Assembly (NCBI GenBank): GCA_017462385.1
Contig: JAFTRE010000004.1
Coordinates: forward strand, 50,461-114,460
Origin: Clostridia bacterium
Lineage (GTDB): Bacteria; Bacillota; Clostridia; Oscillospirales; CAG-272
Length of the DNA stretch: 64,000 nucleotides
Direction of reading: 5' to 3'
Within the stretch, counting starts at the first letter, position 1. Every line of letters begins with the position of its first letter. The notes beneath the pieces were generated by a model. That model did not search any database. It was not told the origin of the DNA and saw only the letters and a list, made by a program, of their open reading frames with translations. This document shows positions 43,080-52,055 of this stretch, piece after piece. A program made the position numbers and the translations under genes.

Positions 43080-43655
43080 TCAAAAGCTGATAACGCCCAG
43101 ATGCTCGAGCAATATTTTAAGTCCGATAAGAATGAGAATAACGCCGCCTGCCAAGGTGGCCTTATCCTTGAAGCGAGTGCCGAATTTGTTGCCAATAAAA
43201 ACGCCGCCTATGCACATCAAAAATGTGACGATACCGACAAAAGAAATGTTCAGCCAGATATTCGCGCCGTCCATGGCCAGTGCTATACCTGCCGCCGCGG
43301 CGTCAATGCTCGTGGCAATTGCCATAACGAATATTTCTTTTATGCTGAAAGGCGTGCAACATTCGCAATCGTCGTCATCCCCGCGGATAACGTCGAAGAT
43401 CATTTTACCGCCGAGAAATGCAAGCAAAACAAATGCTATCCAGTGGTCAATGCTCTCGATATACACCGCAAAGCTGTTCGCAAGCAGGTATCCGAGCAGC
43501 GGCATAAGCGCCTGAAAGCCGCCGAAAAACAGCGCGATTATCAGCGCCTGCTTGATATTGACCTTTTTCATGCACAAGCCCTTGCATATGGAGACGGCAA
43601 ATGCGTCCATAGAAAGCGCGATTCCCAGCAAAAAGGCCTCGATCATAACCATCAT
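43080..43655 (-). CDS. mntP: Manganese efflux pump
   Basis: 191 residues from ATG 43655 (AGGGGG upstream). Six spans in two related halves: AFLLGIALSMDAFAVSICKG (with the conserved Asp) and MAIATSIDAAAAGIALAMDG. The family exports Mn(II). An Asp/Cys-rich loop (RGDDDDCECC) between the halves is notable. It is controlled by a yybP-ykoY riboswitch, matching the known Mn response of mntP genes. Confidence 0.93.
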   Translation of the reverse strand: MMVMIEAFLLGIALSMDAFAVSICKGLCMKKVNIKQALIIALFFGGFQALMPLLGYLLANSFAVYIESIDHWIAFVLLAFLGGKMIFDVIRGDDDDCECCTPFSIKEIFVMAIATSIDAAAAGIALAMDGANIWLNISFVGIVTFLMCIGGVFIGNKFGTRFKDKATLAGGVILILIGLKILLEHLGVISF

Positions 43656-43699
43656 AAGAAAATCCCCCTGAAAATGAAAAAATATTTTAGCGATAAAAA

Positions 43700-43824
43700 A
43701 ACAAGACCCGCGCATGGGCACAATTTCCCCATCCGCATGAGTCTTGTTAATTAAGGCAAGCCAGGCGCGAGCGCCAGTATGTTGACTTGCCGCATATTTC
43801 TATGCTAACTACTCCCTCACGAGT
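43700..43824 (-). ncRNA. yybP-ykoY manganese riboswitch with terminator
   Basis: On the minus strand the leader has the conserved GGGAGTAG and GTCAACATACT loops around a GGCGCTCGCGCC stem (about 43820-43752). Then comes an expression-platform hairpin with ends AACAAGAC / GTCTTGTT (43748-43700) and six T. Mn(II) binding would prevent the terminator and turn mntP on. Confidence 0.88.
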
Positions 43825-43830
43825 AAATCT

Positions 43831-43859
43831 ATTATAACAGTTTTGGATGTGGTTGTCAA
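43831..43859 (-). promoter_or_regulatory. Promoter of the mntP riboswitch transcript
   Basis: Minus strand TTGACA (43859-43854), 17 bases, TATAAT (43836-43831), both perfect. Confidence 0.92.
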
Positions 43860-43880
43860 GATGAATAATAATAAAATGTA

Positions 43881-43909
43881 TTGTAAATTCCGCGTATTGA
43901 TGATATAAT
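43881..43909 (+). promoter_or_regulatory. Promoter of the second ECF sigma unit
   Basis: TTGTAA (43881-43886), 17 bases, TATAAT (43904-43909). The leader to the ATG is about 110 bases. Confidence 0.75.
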
Positions 43910-44023
43910 ATTCAGAGCAAAAAGTTTTTCAAAAATTTTTAAAAAATTTTCACGCGCCATGCAACCTGCGTCAAAAAAAGTTGTCTTTATTGGTGTAGGG
44001 CACTTCGGCAGAACGGAGGAAAA

Positions 44024-44578
44024 ATGCAAGACAGTCAAATAATCGAGCTGTATTTCGCTCGCGACGAGCAGGCAATAAGCGCAACGTCGGCAAAATATAA
44101 CAGCTACTGCATGCAGATAGCCATGAATATCTTGCACAACAACGAGGACAGTGAGGAATGCGTCAACGACACTTATCTCGCCGCCTGGAACTCCATCCCG
44201 CCCAATCGCCCCGAACGGCTCTCTGCTTATCTCGGCAGACTGACCCGCAATCTTTCGCTAAATCGCTACAAATCTCAGCACGCATCCCGGCGCGGAGGCG
44301 GCGAATTCGCCCTCTCGCTGGACGAGCTTGACGACTGCGTCGCGGACACCGTATCCCCCGAGCAGGATGCCGAGGCGCTGGGCGCGATCATAAGCGAATT
44401 TCTTTACACGCAGTCCAAGGAGACGCGGCAAGTGTTCGTCCGCCGCTACTTCTACAGCGACTCCATATCCGACATCTGCGACCGCTTCGGAATGTCCGAA
44501 TCCCGCGCAAAATCCATGCTTCACCGAACCAGGCTTGCGCTTCGCGCTTACCTCGGCAAGCACGGAATCAACATATAA
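44024..44578 (+). CDS. ECF-type RNA polymerase sigma factor, second unit
   Basis: 184 residues. Region 2: ATSAKYNSYCMQIAMNIL, DSEECVNDTYLAAWNSIPP, LSAYLGRLTRNLSLNRYK. Region 4: FVRRYFYSDSISDICDRFGMSESRAKSMLHRTRLALRAYL. GGAGG ribosome site. Followed at 22 bases by its probable anti-sigma factor, a common clostridial pair in which DUF-type membrane proteins hold the sigma factor. Confidence 0.92.
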   Translation: MQDSQIIELYFARDEQAISATSAKYNSYCMQIAMNILHNNEDSEECVNDTYLAAWNSIPPNRPERLSAYLGRLTRNLSLNRYKSQHASRRGGGEFALSLDELDDCVADTVSPEQDAEALGAIISEFLYTQSKETRQVFVRRYFYSDSISDICDRFGMSESRAKSMLHRTRLALRAYLGKHGINI

Positions 44579-44600
44579 ATTCAGAAACAAGGCAACAAAC

Positions 44601-45155
44601 ATGAAAAACGAATTTTTGGCTCGCGCCATGACCCACATTGACAGCGCTCTTATCGAGGAAGCCAACGCCACCCCCGTGCGAAACAAATTCCGACTGTCCG
44701 AAAACGCTGCCCGCGGAATTTACCGCTGGGGAAGCCTCGCCGCCTGCGCCATATTGCTTGTCGGAATGCTGCTCATAAACAAATTCGGCAGCAACGACGT
44801 TTTGCTTTACGGCGAGAGCATCACGGCTCAGCCCCGAACGATCGCCGAATATATGCCCCGCGCCGTGACATACGCCGTCGATCCCGCCGCGCTGACGTCC
44901 GTCTCGCTCCCGTTGGAGCTTGAATTCGAACGCGTGACCGAGCTTACCGCCGAGCACGGCAACATGATAGTTCTCGACGAAAACGGCGAGACAGTATACA
45001 GCGGCGACAAATACACCGCAGATGGCGCGATTTCCCTTTGTATTCAGCTGCCCCCCGAGATGGCCGAATGCGTCATCTCCACCAACCGCGGCTATAATAT
45101 CGTGCTTGAGCTTGACTCCGAGTCGGGTCTCTGGTACGTCAATATAGAAAAATAA
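44601..45155 (+). CDS. Probable anti-sigma factor, single-span membrane protein
   Basis: 184 residues from ATG 44601. An N-terminal cytoplasmic segment of about 50 residues (ARAMTHIDSALIEEAN) precedes one span (WGSLAACAILLVGMLLI) and an outer domain of about 115 residues with a DENGETVYSGDKY hairpin. Order and position match the membrane anti-sigma factors paired with clostridial ECF sigmas: cytoplasmic N-terminus to bind sigma, outside domain to sense. Ribosome site weak (AAGGCAAC), consistent with translational coupling. Confidence 0.75.
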   Translation: MKNEFLARAMTHIDSALIEEANATPVRNKFRLSENAARGIYRWGSLAACAILLVGMLLINKFGSNDVLLYGESITAQPRTIAEYMPRAVTYAVDPAALTSVSLPLELEFERVTELTAEHGNMIVLDENGETVYSGDKYTADGAISLCIQLPPEMAECVISTNRGYNIVLELDSESGLWYVNIEK

Positions 45156-45188
45156 AAATTCATAAATATTCAAGGAGAAAACCCAAAA

Positions 45189-45854
45189 ATGAAAAAACTC
45201 TTAGCTCTCACACTTGCATGCCTCATGCTCACCATGTGCTTCGTCGCTTGCGGCACCAACAATGACAACGCAGACAACACCACCACAACCGTCGGAAACG
45301 ACAACACAACCACTCCCGCTGACACCACAACTGCCGCTCCCGAACTGGCCTATGACAGCGCAGAGGCTCTGCTCAAGCACATCATGGATTCCTACAATGC
45401 AACTGCCGCCGAGGAAACAAAGCTTTACGTTTGCGGCGGTAACCCCTACAACTTTGAGACCGTCAACCCCGAGGGTCCCGCTAAGTTCGTAGCTCTCGAG
45501 GATGCTGATTACGACACCCATCTCGGCTATCCCGCCGCTGATATTTCCAAGTTGGATGACGCCGCTTACATGTTCAACATGATAAACGTCAACACATTCA
45601 GCTGCTACGCCGTTCATTTTGCCAACAGCGCAGATGTTGACGGCATGGTAAGCACGCTCAAGGACAACATACTTGCACGTCAGTGGATATGCGGAACTCC
45701 CGAAAAGCTGGCCATCGTCAAGGCTCCCGGCGACTACCTCATCGTAGTTTGGGGCGCTGTAAGCTCCGGCGGTATCGTCGATCCCTTTGTTGCAGGTGTA
45801 ACTGCAGCTGTTGACGGCGCACAGATCGTTGTTGAACAGAACATAGTAGAGTAA
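45189..45854 (+). CDS. Lipoprotein of unknown function, third gene of ECF unit
   Basis: 221 residues with a lipobox (CFVAC, Cys 21) and a long Thr/Asn/Ala linker (to about residue 52). The mature part resembles the DUF4358 layout: an N-terminal helix YDSAEALLKHIMDSYN and a later core YLIVVWGAVSSGGIVDPF. It may be the sigma factor's target or part of sensing. AAGGAG ribosome site. Confidence 0.7.
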   Translation: MKKLLALTLACLMLTMCFVACGTNNDNADNTTTTVGNDNTTTPADTTTAAPELAYDSAEALLKHIMDSYNATAAEETKLYVCGGNPYNFETVNPEGPAKFVALEDADYDTHLGYPAADISKLDDAAYMFNMINVNTFSCYAVHFANSADVDGMVSTLKDNILARQWICGTPEKLAIVKAPGDYLIVVWGAVSSGGIVDPFVAGVTAAVDGAQIVVEQNIVE

Positions 45855-45881
45855 TTTATCTGTCACCGGGACATATCTAAA

Positions 45882-45913
45882 CGGGGCTGTTGCCGCAAAC
45901 GGCAACAGCCCCG
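45882..45913 (+). terminator. Terminator of the second ECF unit
   Basis: 14-bp stem CGGGGCTGTTGCCG / CGGCAACAGCCCCG with CAAA loop; A-rich rather than T-rich tail. Confidence 0.8.
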
Positions 45914-45963
45914 AAAAACAAAAGACACCTATCACATTCCATTTCAACACATAGGAGCCTCCA

Positions 45964-47361
45964 ATGCTTTTCTCGAGTATATCCTTCCTATATTATTTTA
46001 TCCCCGCTGTACTGATACTGTACTTTTTGGTGCCCTTCAAGCTCAAAAACACAGTCCTGCTGGCTTTCAGCCTGTTTTTCTACGCATGGGGTGGTGTTAA
46101 GTACGCGGCGCTTATGGTCATAGCCATAGTCATGGGATATATTTTCGGTCTTTTGATCGAAAAATTCCGCGTAAAAGGAATTTCAAAGCTGTTCCTCTTG
46201 CTGGCGGTGGCAATGATCATATCCTTTATGCTGTACTTCAAGTATACCGACTTCTTTATCGAAAACTTCAACAAGGTCACGGGGCTTTCCATTCCTCTGT
46301 TGCGCATCGTGCTGCCCATCGGCATCAGCTTCTATACCTTCCAGATAATCAGCTATGTCGTTGACGTCTACCGCGGTGAGAAAGCACAGAAAAACCCCAT
46401 CAACCTCGCTGCTTATGTCGCAATGTTTCCCCAGCTCATCGCAGGCCCCATCGTTCGCTATTCGGACGTCGCCCGCGAGCTGGAGACCCGCACTCACAGC
46501 TTCACCGAGGCGGGCGAGGGCATACGCCGCTTTATCATAGGCCTTGCCAAAAAGGTGCTCATCGCCAACTCGATGTTTGATCTGAGCGAGATAGCATACG
46601 CGGCAGACGAAAAAACCGTGCTGTTCTACTGGATATATGGCATTTCGGTCGCACTTTACATCTATTTCGATTTCTCGGGCTATTCCGACATGGCCATAGG
46701 TCTTGGCAAGATATTCGGCTTCCACTTTCTTGAGAATTTCAACTACCCCTACATTTCCAAGAGCGCTACCGAGTTCTGGCGCCGCTGGCATATGTCGCTC
46801 GGCTCTTGGTTCCGCGACTATGTCTACATCCCGCTGGGAGGTAACCGCGTGCCCAAATGGCGCTGGTTCATAAACATCTTCGCCGTCTGGCTGTTCACCG
46901 GCTTCTGGCACGGCGCGTCCTGGAACTTCATTCTCTGGGGTCTGTTCTTCGGCGTACTGCTGGTCATCGAGAAATTCTGGTTGCTCAAATACCTTGAAAA
47001 ATCCCGCGTGCTCAGCCGCGTCTACATTCTGTTTGCCGCAATGATCAGCTTCATAGTGTTCAATATCCCGACGCTGGGCGAGGCATTCTCCTACATCGGC
47101 GGTCTGTTCGGTGCGGGCGGCATCGCGTTCTCCTCGGCCGAAACGCTGTACTACCTGCGCAACTATGCGGTACTGCTGATCATAGCGATCGTCGGCGCGA
47201 CACCCGTCGTCAAAAAGTTGGCGACAAAGCTCTCCGAGTCCAAACGCTTCGGTAAAATTTCAAACGTGCTCGAGCCCATTATGCTGGTCTGCCTGCTGGT
47301 CGTCATCACGGCATTCCTTGTTGACTCGTCCTCCAACCCCTTCCTATACTTCAGATTCTAA
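45964..47361 (+). CDS. MBOAT-family O-acyltransferase (AlgI/DltB/PatA class)
   Basis: 465 residues, many spans. Contains the MBOAT block SLGSWFRDYVYIPLGGNRV and the catalytic His segment WLFTGFWHGASWNFILWG, plus YFDFSGYSDMAIGLGKIFGF. The family moves acyl groups across the membrane to a carbohydrate or teichoic acid on the outside. With a DHHW-type protein next to it, this forms a two-gene acetylation unit like AlgI/AlgJ. The acceptor polymer is unknown. Confidence 0.92.
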   Translation: MLFSSISFLYYFIPAVLILYFLVPFKLKNTVLLAFSLFFYAWGGVKYAALMVIAIVMGYIFGLLIEKFRVKGISKLFLLLAVAMIISFMLYFKYTDFFIENFNKVTGLSIPLLRIVLPIGISFYTFQIISYVVDVYRGEKAQKNPINLAAYVAMFPQLIAGPIVRYSDVARELETRTHSFTEAGEGIRRFIIGLAKKVLIANSMFDLSEIAYAADEKTVLFYWIYGISVALYIYFDFSGYSDMAIGLGKIFGFHFLENFNYPYISKSATEFWRRWHMSLGSWFRDYVYIPLGGNRVPKWRWFINIFAVWLFTGFWHGASWNFILWGLFFGVLLVIEKFWLLKYLEKSRVLSRVYILFAAMISFIVFNIPTLGEAFSYIGGLFGAGGIAFSSAETLYYLRNYAVLLIIAIVGATPVVKKLATKLSESKRFGKISNVLEPIMLVCLLVVITAFLVDSSSNPFLYFRF

Positions 47362-47379
47362 TAAGGAGGTAAAACACAC

Positions 47380-48501
47380 ATGAATACTAAAGTAAAAAAT
47401 ATCGTCGTCTGCATGGTTATGGCGATTTTCATACTCGGCTTCACGGCGCTTTGCCTCTTTATGCCCAAGCCAGAGTTTTTGGACAGCGAGCGCCGCGCGC
47501 CTGCGGAGTTTCCCGAGCTTTCCGTAGAGTCAATTATGAAAGACGGCGCCGATTACTCCGACAGCTTCATGAAAAAGTTTGACGACAACTACACCCCCGA
47601 CAACTTCCCTTTCCGCGACGCTTTTCGCAATATCAAGGCGTGGGTAGGTGCAAATATTTTCCTGCAAAAGGATAAGGACGGCGTTTTCGTTGTCGACGGC
47701 TACGCCGCCGAGATGCAGGAGGAGATAGACGAGAATTCCATCGCGCACGCCGCCGACCGCCTCACCTTTATATACGAAAAATATCTCAAGGATAAGGGCA
47801 TCACTCCCTATATCTCCATCATTCCCGACAAGGGCTATTTCCTCGCCGAGGACAACGGCTATCTTTCCATGGATTACGACGAGTTCATCGACAAAATGCT
47901 CGCAAGCGTTGATTTCGCAACATATATCAATATCAAGGATAGCCTTAGCATCGAGGATTATTACAAATCCGACACACACTGGCGTCAGGAGCAGCTGACC
48001 GATATTGCGAAGCTGCTTGTTGACGGCATGGGCGGCAGCTACAACAGCACATACACGCAAAATGTGCTTGACGTACCCTTTTACGGTGTTTACGCCGGAC
48101 GCGCCCCCAAGCCGCTCCGGTCCGAGACCGTGTATTATCTGACCAACGATAACATGGCAAACATCGCGGTCTACGACCATCAAAACCGCAAGGAGATATC
48201 GCTCTACGACATGGAAAAAGCACACGGCAAGGACGCTTACGATATGTTCCTTTCGGGCGAGCTTTCCATGGTCACCATCGAGAACTCCAACGCCAAAACG
48301 GACAAGGAGCTGATAATCTTCCGCGATTCCTACGGTCGTAGCATCATCCCTCTGATGGTGGACGATTACGCAAAGATCACCGTTATCGATATCCGCTATC
48401 TGCAAAGCACATTTCTCGGCAGCCTCATCGACTTCGAGGATCAGGACGTGCTGTTCCTCTACAGCACCCTCGTGCTCAACGCCAGCTCGGAGATGAAATA
48501 A
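47380..48501 (+). CDS. DHHW/AlgJ-X-like extracytoplasmic acetylation partner
   Basis: 373 residues with a signal-anchor span (IVVCMVMAIFILGFTALCLF). Two AlgJ/AlgX-like motifs are visible: YKSDTHWR (Asp-His pair) and FRDSYGRS (Ser nucleophile), as expected for an SGNH-like transferase that receives an acetyl group from the MBOAT enzyme and places it on a polymer outside the membrane. AAGGAGG site, 18 bases after the MBOAT gene. Confidence 0.87.
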   Translation: MNTKVKNIVVCMVMAIFILGFTALCLFMPKPEFLDSERRAPAEFPELSVESIMKDGADYSDSFMKKFDDNYTPDNFPFRDAFRNIKAWVGANIFLQKDKDGVFVVDGYAAEMQEEIDENSIAHAADRLTFIYEKYLKDKGITPYISIIPDKGYFLAEDNGYLSMDYDEFIDKMLASVDFATYINIKDSLSIEDYYKSDTHWRQEQLTDIAKLLVDGMGGSYNSTYTQNVLDVPFYGVYAGRAPKPLRSETVYYLTNDNMANIAVYDHQNRKEISLYDMEKAHGKDAYDMFLSGELSMVTIENSNAKTDKELIIFRDSYGRSIIPLMVDDYAKITVIDIRYLQSTFLGSLIDFEDQDVLFLYSTLVLNASSEMK

Positions 48502-48507
48502 AATATT

Positions 48508-48546
48508 GCAAACCGATGCCGCAAATTGCATCGGTTTGCTTTTTTT
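48508..48546 (+). terminator. Terminator of the acetylation unit
   Basis: GCAAACCGATGC / GCATCGGTTTGC stem and a T7 tract. Confidence 0.93.
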
Positions 48547-48549
48547 GCC

Positions 48550-48578
48550 TTGACTTTTTCCGCCATTTGGTGTAATAT
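48550..48578 (+). promoter_or_regulatory. Promoter of the glycerol-1-phosphate dehydrogenase gene
   Basis: TTGACT (48550-48555), 17 bases, TAATAT (48573-48578), 29 bases before the ATG. Confidence 0.7.
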
Positions 48579-48607
48579 ATATGTAATAACTTTTCCGGAG
48601 GCTTATC

Positions 48608-49930
48608 ATGATAGAATTCGATCCCAATGTTGTCTGTGAATGCGGCAAAGTCCACAAAACAGACCTTGAAAACTGCGTTGTCAAAAGCGGCGCCATCAAA
48701 GACATTCCCCTGTTTGTCAAAAAATACAACTGCAAAAAGGCCTACATAATAGGCGATATCAACACCTATCCCATCGCCGGCGACAAGATCGCCGCAATTC
48801 TCGCCGAGGCGGGCATCCCCTCCGCGCACCACATATTCCCCGACCGCCGTCTGGAGCCCGATGAAAAGGCTGTCGGCTCACTGCTCATGGCTTACGATGC
48901 CTCCTGCGACATCATCATCGCTATCGGTTCGGGCGTTATCAATGACATCAGCAAGATTCTCGCACACCGCACCGGTCATCCTTACATAATCGTTGCATCT
49001 GCCGCTTATATGGACGGCTATGCCTCCGCCACCTCCTCTATGGCGCTGGCCGGCGTTAAGGTAACCGTCAAGGCAAAGGCTCCCGAGGTCATCATCGGCG
49101 ACTTGGATATTCTGAGCGGCGCTCCCGTCCACATGGCAAAGGCAGGTCTTGGCGACATGCTGGCTAAGTACATTGCCATCTGCGAGTGGCGCATATCCAA
49201 CCTTATCAATGGCGAATATTACTGCGAGCATGTAGCTCAGTACACACGTGAGTCGCTGAAAGCTTGCGTTGACCGCGCTCCGGGACTGCTCACCCGCGAC
49301 CCCGACTCTATGGACGCTCTGTTCACGGGTCTTATCAACTGCGGCAAGTCCATGGACTACGCGGGCGTTTCGCGTCCCGCCGCAGGTGTGGAGCATTATT
49401 TCTCACACATCTGGGACATGAGAGGACTTGAATTCGGCACACCCACATCGTCTCACGGCGTACAGTGCGCTCTCGGCACGCTTTACACCATCAAGGCTTA
49501 CGATGCACTCAAAAAGGTAGTCCCCAATAAGCAAAAGGCACTTGACTACGCCGCTAACTTCGATTTCGAGGACTGGGGCAGACAGCTGACCGAGTTTGTC
49601 GGCAAGGGCGCCGAGGCTATGATCGCTCTCGAGGCAAAGGAGCACAAATACGACGTTGAAAAGCACAAGAAGAGAATCGATGTCATCATCGACAAGTGGG
49701 ACGACATTCTCAAGATAATCGACGAGGAGCTGCCTACACTTTCCGAGTTCGAGGCAATTCTCGACAGCTTTGAGGCTCCCAAGAGCCTTAGCGAGGTGGG
49801 CATGGACGACTCCAATCTCGGCATGGTTCTCAAATCCACCAAGGACATCCGCGATAAATATATCCTGTCGCGTCTGCTGTGGGATCTCGGCATCATCGAC
49901 GAGTTCTGCGACGAGGTTTTCGGTAAATAA
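48608..49930 (+). CDS. sn-Glycerol-1-phosphate dehydrogenase (AraM/EgsA family)
   Basis: 440 residues. N-terminal NAD fold (KKAYIIGDINTYPIAG), the conserved IIAIGSGVINDISKILAHRTG motif, MDGYASATSSMAL, KAGLGDMLAKY and the metal ligands around VEHYFSHIWD and SSHGVQCALG. It reduces dihydroxyacetone phosphate to sn-glycerol 1-phosphate, the enantiomer used in archaeal-type and some bacterial ether or heptaprenyl lipids. Longer than typical AraM by a C-terminal extension of about 60 residues. GGAGG site; monocistronic. Confidence 0.9.
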   Translation: MIEFDPNVVCECGKVHKTDLENCVVKSGAIKDIPLFVKKYNCKKAYIIGDINTYPIAGDKIAAILAEAGIPSAHHIFPDRRLEPDEKAVGSLLMAYDASCDIIIAIGSGVINDISKILAHRTGHPYIIVASAAYMDGYASATSSMALAGVKVTVKAKAPEVIIGDLDILSGAPVHMAKAGLGDMLAKYIAICEWRISNLINGEYYCEHVAQYTRESLKACVDRAPGLLTRDPDSMDALFTGLINCGKSMDYAGVSRPAAGVEHYFSHIWDMRGLEFGTPTSSHGVQCALGTLYTIKAYDALKKVVPNKQKALDYAANFDFEDWGRQLTEFVGKGAEAMIALEAKEHKYDVEKHKKRIDVIIDKWDDILKIIDEELPTLSEFEAILDSFEAPKSLSEVGMDDSNLGMVLKSTKDIRDKYILSRLLWDLGIIDEFCDEVFGK

Positions 49931-49947
49931 AATAAGGCCCAAACAAA

Positions 49948-49974
49948 AAAACGGCGGGCAACCGCCGTTTTTTG
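49948..49974 (+). terminator. Intrinsic terminator
   Basis: ACGGCGG / CCGCCGT stem, GCAA loop, T tract. Confidence 0.92.
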
Positions 49975-50099
49975 TTGCCCATTTTGTGCCAAACAGCAAA
50001 AGTGGCATGTCCAATTTGGTGTGTGTAATGGCTTTTTATCTGATACACTCATTTTATTTATATTCTCTCTCGCACTATACATATTTTTAAAATATTATG

Positions 50100-50128
50100 T
50101 TGACAAATCTGAATTTGTATGCTATACT
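50100..50128 (+). promoter_or_regulatory. Upstream promoter of the subtilase unit
   Basis: TTGACA (50100-50105), 17 bases, TATACT (50123-50128). Confidence 0.85.
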
Positions 50129-50161
50129 GAAAATGACAACCAAGAAAAGGGGGTGAATCCA

Positions 50162-50191
50162 ATGGCAAACGAGGATGATAATTATCGTTGA
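50162..50191 (+). CDS. Nine-residue leader ORF
   Basis: MANEDDNYR with AAGGGGGTGA six bases upstream, a nearly full-length Shine-Dalgarno match, in the leader of the subtilase transcript. Its stop codon overlaps the -35 box of a second promoter. A regulatory uORF or a relic of a lost gene. Confidence 0.4.
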   Translation: MANEDDNYR

Positions 50192-50217
50192 CATGGACAG
50201 AAAATTTGTGTTAAAAT
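50188..50217 (+). promoter_or_regulatory. Second promoter of the subtilase unit
   Basis: TTGACA (50188-50193), 18 bases, TAAAAT (50212-50217). Confidence 0.55.
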
Positions 50218-50295
50218 ATAAAAAACATTTTATTTCTGCCTTTGTCAACCTTGACCGACAACCAACTAACCGATCAAACAAAAAGGAGAAACAAA

Positions 50296-52037
50296 ATGAA
50301 AATTAAAAAAATACGTACAATAGTTTTTTACTTATTTTAACAACCATACTTTCAATGTTGCCCGTTAGTTCTGCAACAAATCTTTTAAATTCGGAAGAGC
50401 CAATTATCAGTAATAGGCTTTCAAAGGAATTAAATAGGTCTTCTTCGGAAAAAATTGATGTTAATATTTGGTTTAAGGATTCTTCACAATATGAAATATC
50501 CAAACTTATGACAGAAAAGATAGGAATGACCGAAGCGGAATGGAAGCTGTCTGTTTCCGAGGACACATCTATTGAGGAAATTCATGCTTTCAAAAAGATT
50601 AAAGCTGACATTTCCTCAAAGATATATACAAAAAATAATACAGCTCTTGCAAAAAAACATCTTGCATCTGACGAAATAATTTATATTAGCAAATATTCCC
50701 CATCTGTTTTGGCAACTATGAGCGCAGACAAAATAAAATCTCTTGCCACCAAGAGCAACGATATATTAAATATCGATTTATATTCAGATGAAGAGATAGA
50801 ATGTTCTTTGTATAGTGGCAACACATCTGAAGAAATCGCCGCTCGTATTGCAGAATTACAAAGACATTATAATTATAATGGAGATGGCATAAACATTGGA
50901 ATATATGATACAGAAATTCCTAATTCTGATGATATTCCATCCTGCAATTATATGGGATATTACGGTCCTAATGATTCGGGAATAGGAACTTTATCTCATG
51001 CGGAAAACATGGCTACTATAATAATAGATATTGCACCGGGTGCAAATTATTATTTTACAGCGAGCGGTGATAAAACCGTTTATGAGCGAATAGAATGGCT
51101 AATTGATAATTATGTGGACGTTATTAACTCGTCCATGAGTATTGGCCAAAAAACAAGTATGTATACTGCATTAAGTAAATGGTTCGATCATATATCATAT
51201 CAGCATTATATAACAATCGTGATGAGTGTCGGAAATAAAGACATAGATGAAAATTTACAATATACTATAGTGGGGCCTGTTGCGGAAGCACAAATGTCAT
51301 ATAATTGTATAGCTGTTGGTGGCATCAACCACAACACAACTCCAACAAATTATAGCGATGATTTCCAAGCAGCAACAATTTATTCAACTGTATCAAGTTT
51401 TAATGTCCCATTCAAACCAGATATATGTGCACCATATGGAGATTCATCTCAATCAGCCGCTTTAACTACCGGAGTTGTTGCATTATTAATGGGTGAAAGA
51501 AGCAGTTTGCTCCCATATCCCGAAATCATAAAAGCCATACTGACAGCTTGTGTTAATACAGACTCGCCTTATAGATTTTTGCCAAAAGACAGAAGCACCA
51601 ATGAACAGATTAACTCATATATGCAATTTGGCGCAGGATTGATCGACGCATATCTTGCTATAACATGTGCAACATCTGGAAACTACGCTCAAGCCTTAAT
51701 GCTATCGTCTGATACAATGAAAACACACACCTTTACTGTGACCAATACAGACCCTGTCCGTATTTCTTTATCTTTTTTACAACCGGTAGATATTGTTACT
51801 AATAATCACATAAGCACATCAAATTTTAGTGATTATAATAAACTTGATCTTGATTTAACAATAAGAAATGAATCATTAACTACACAATACTGCAACTCAT
51901 CGATATCTGCAAACAATGTTGAAATAGTAACATTCAATCCGCCTGCACCGGGAACATATAAGATACAGGTAAGCAGATACGGAACTCAATCCGAGGCTTC
52001 TAACGCATGGTATGGAGTTGCATGGTATCAAGAGTAA
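50296..52037 (+). pseudogene. Secreted subtilase (S8) with a one-base frameshift in the signal peptide
   Basis: The ATG at 50296 has AAAAGGAG and opens a signal peptide (MKIKKIRTIVF) that stops at 50338-50340. One extra T in the T6 run 50324-50329 restores a continuous frame into ILTTILSMLPVSSATN and the protease body, so the gene needs 7 T. The body (in frame from 50355) has Asp in GIGIYDTE-like NIGIYDTE, His in LSHAENMAT, oxyanion Asn in SVGN, and Ser in a divergent GDSSQSAALTTG instead of GTSMA-P. A C-terminal beta-rich domain follows. The unit is AT-rich, suggesting transfer. It could be a phase-variable gene, rescued by slippage, or a sequencing indel. Confidence 0.75.
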
Positions 52038-52055
52038 TATAGTAAGGAGGATAAT

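Noticed and set aside
44535-44600. Longer start of the anti-sigma gene inside the sigma gene
   Set aside because: It would overlap sigma region 4 out of frame and add a non-conserved basic stretch; ATG 44601 gives the usual layout.
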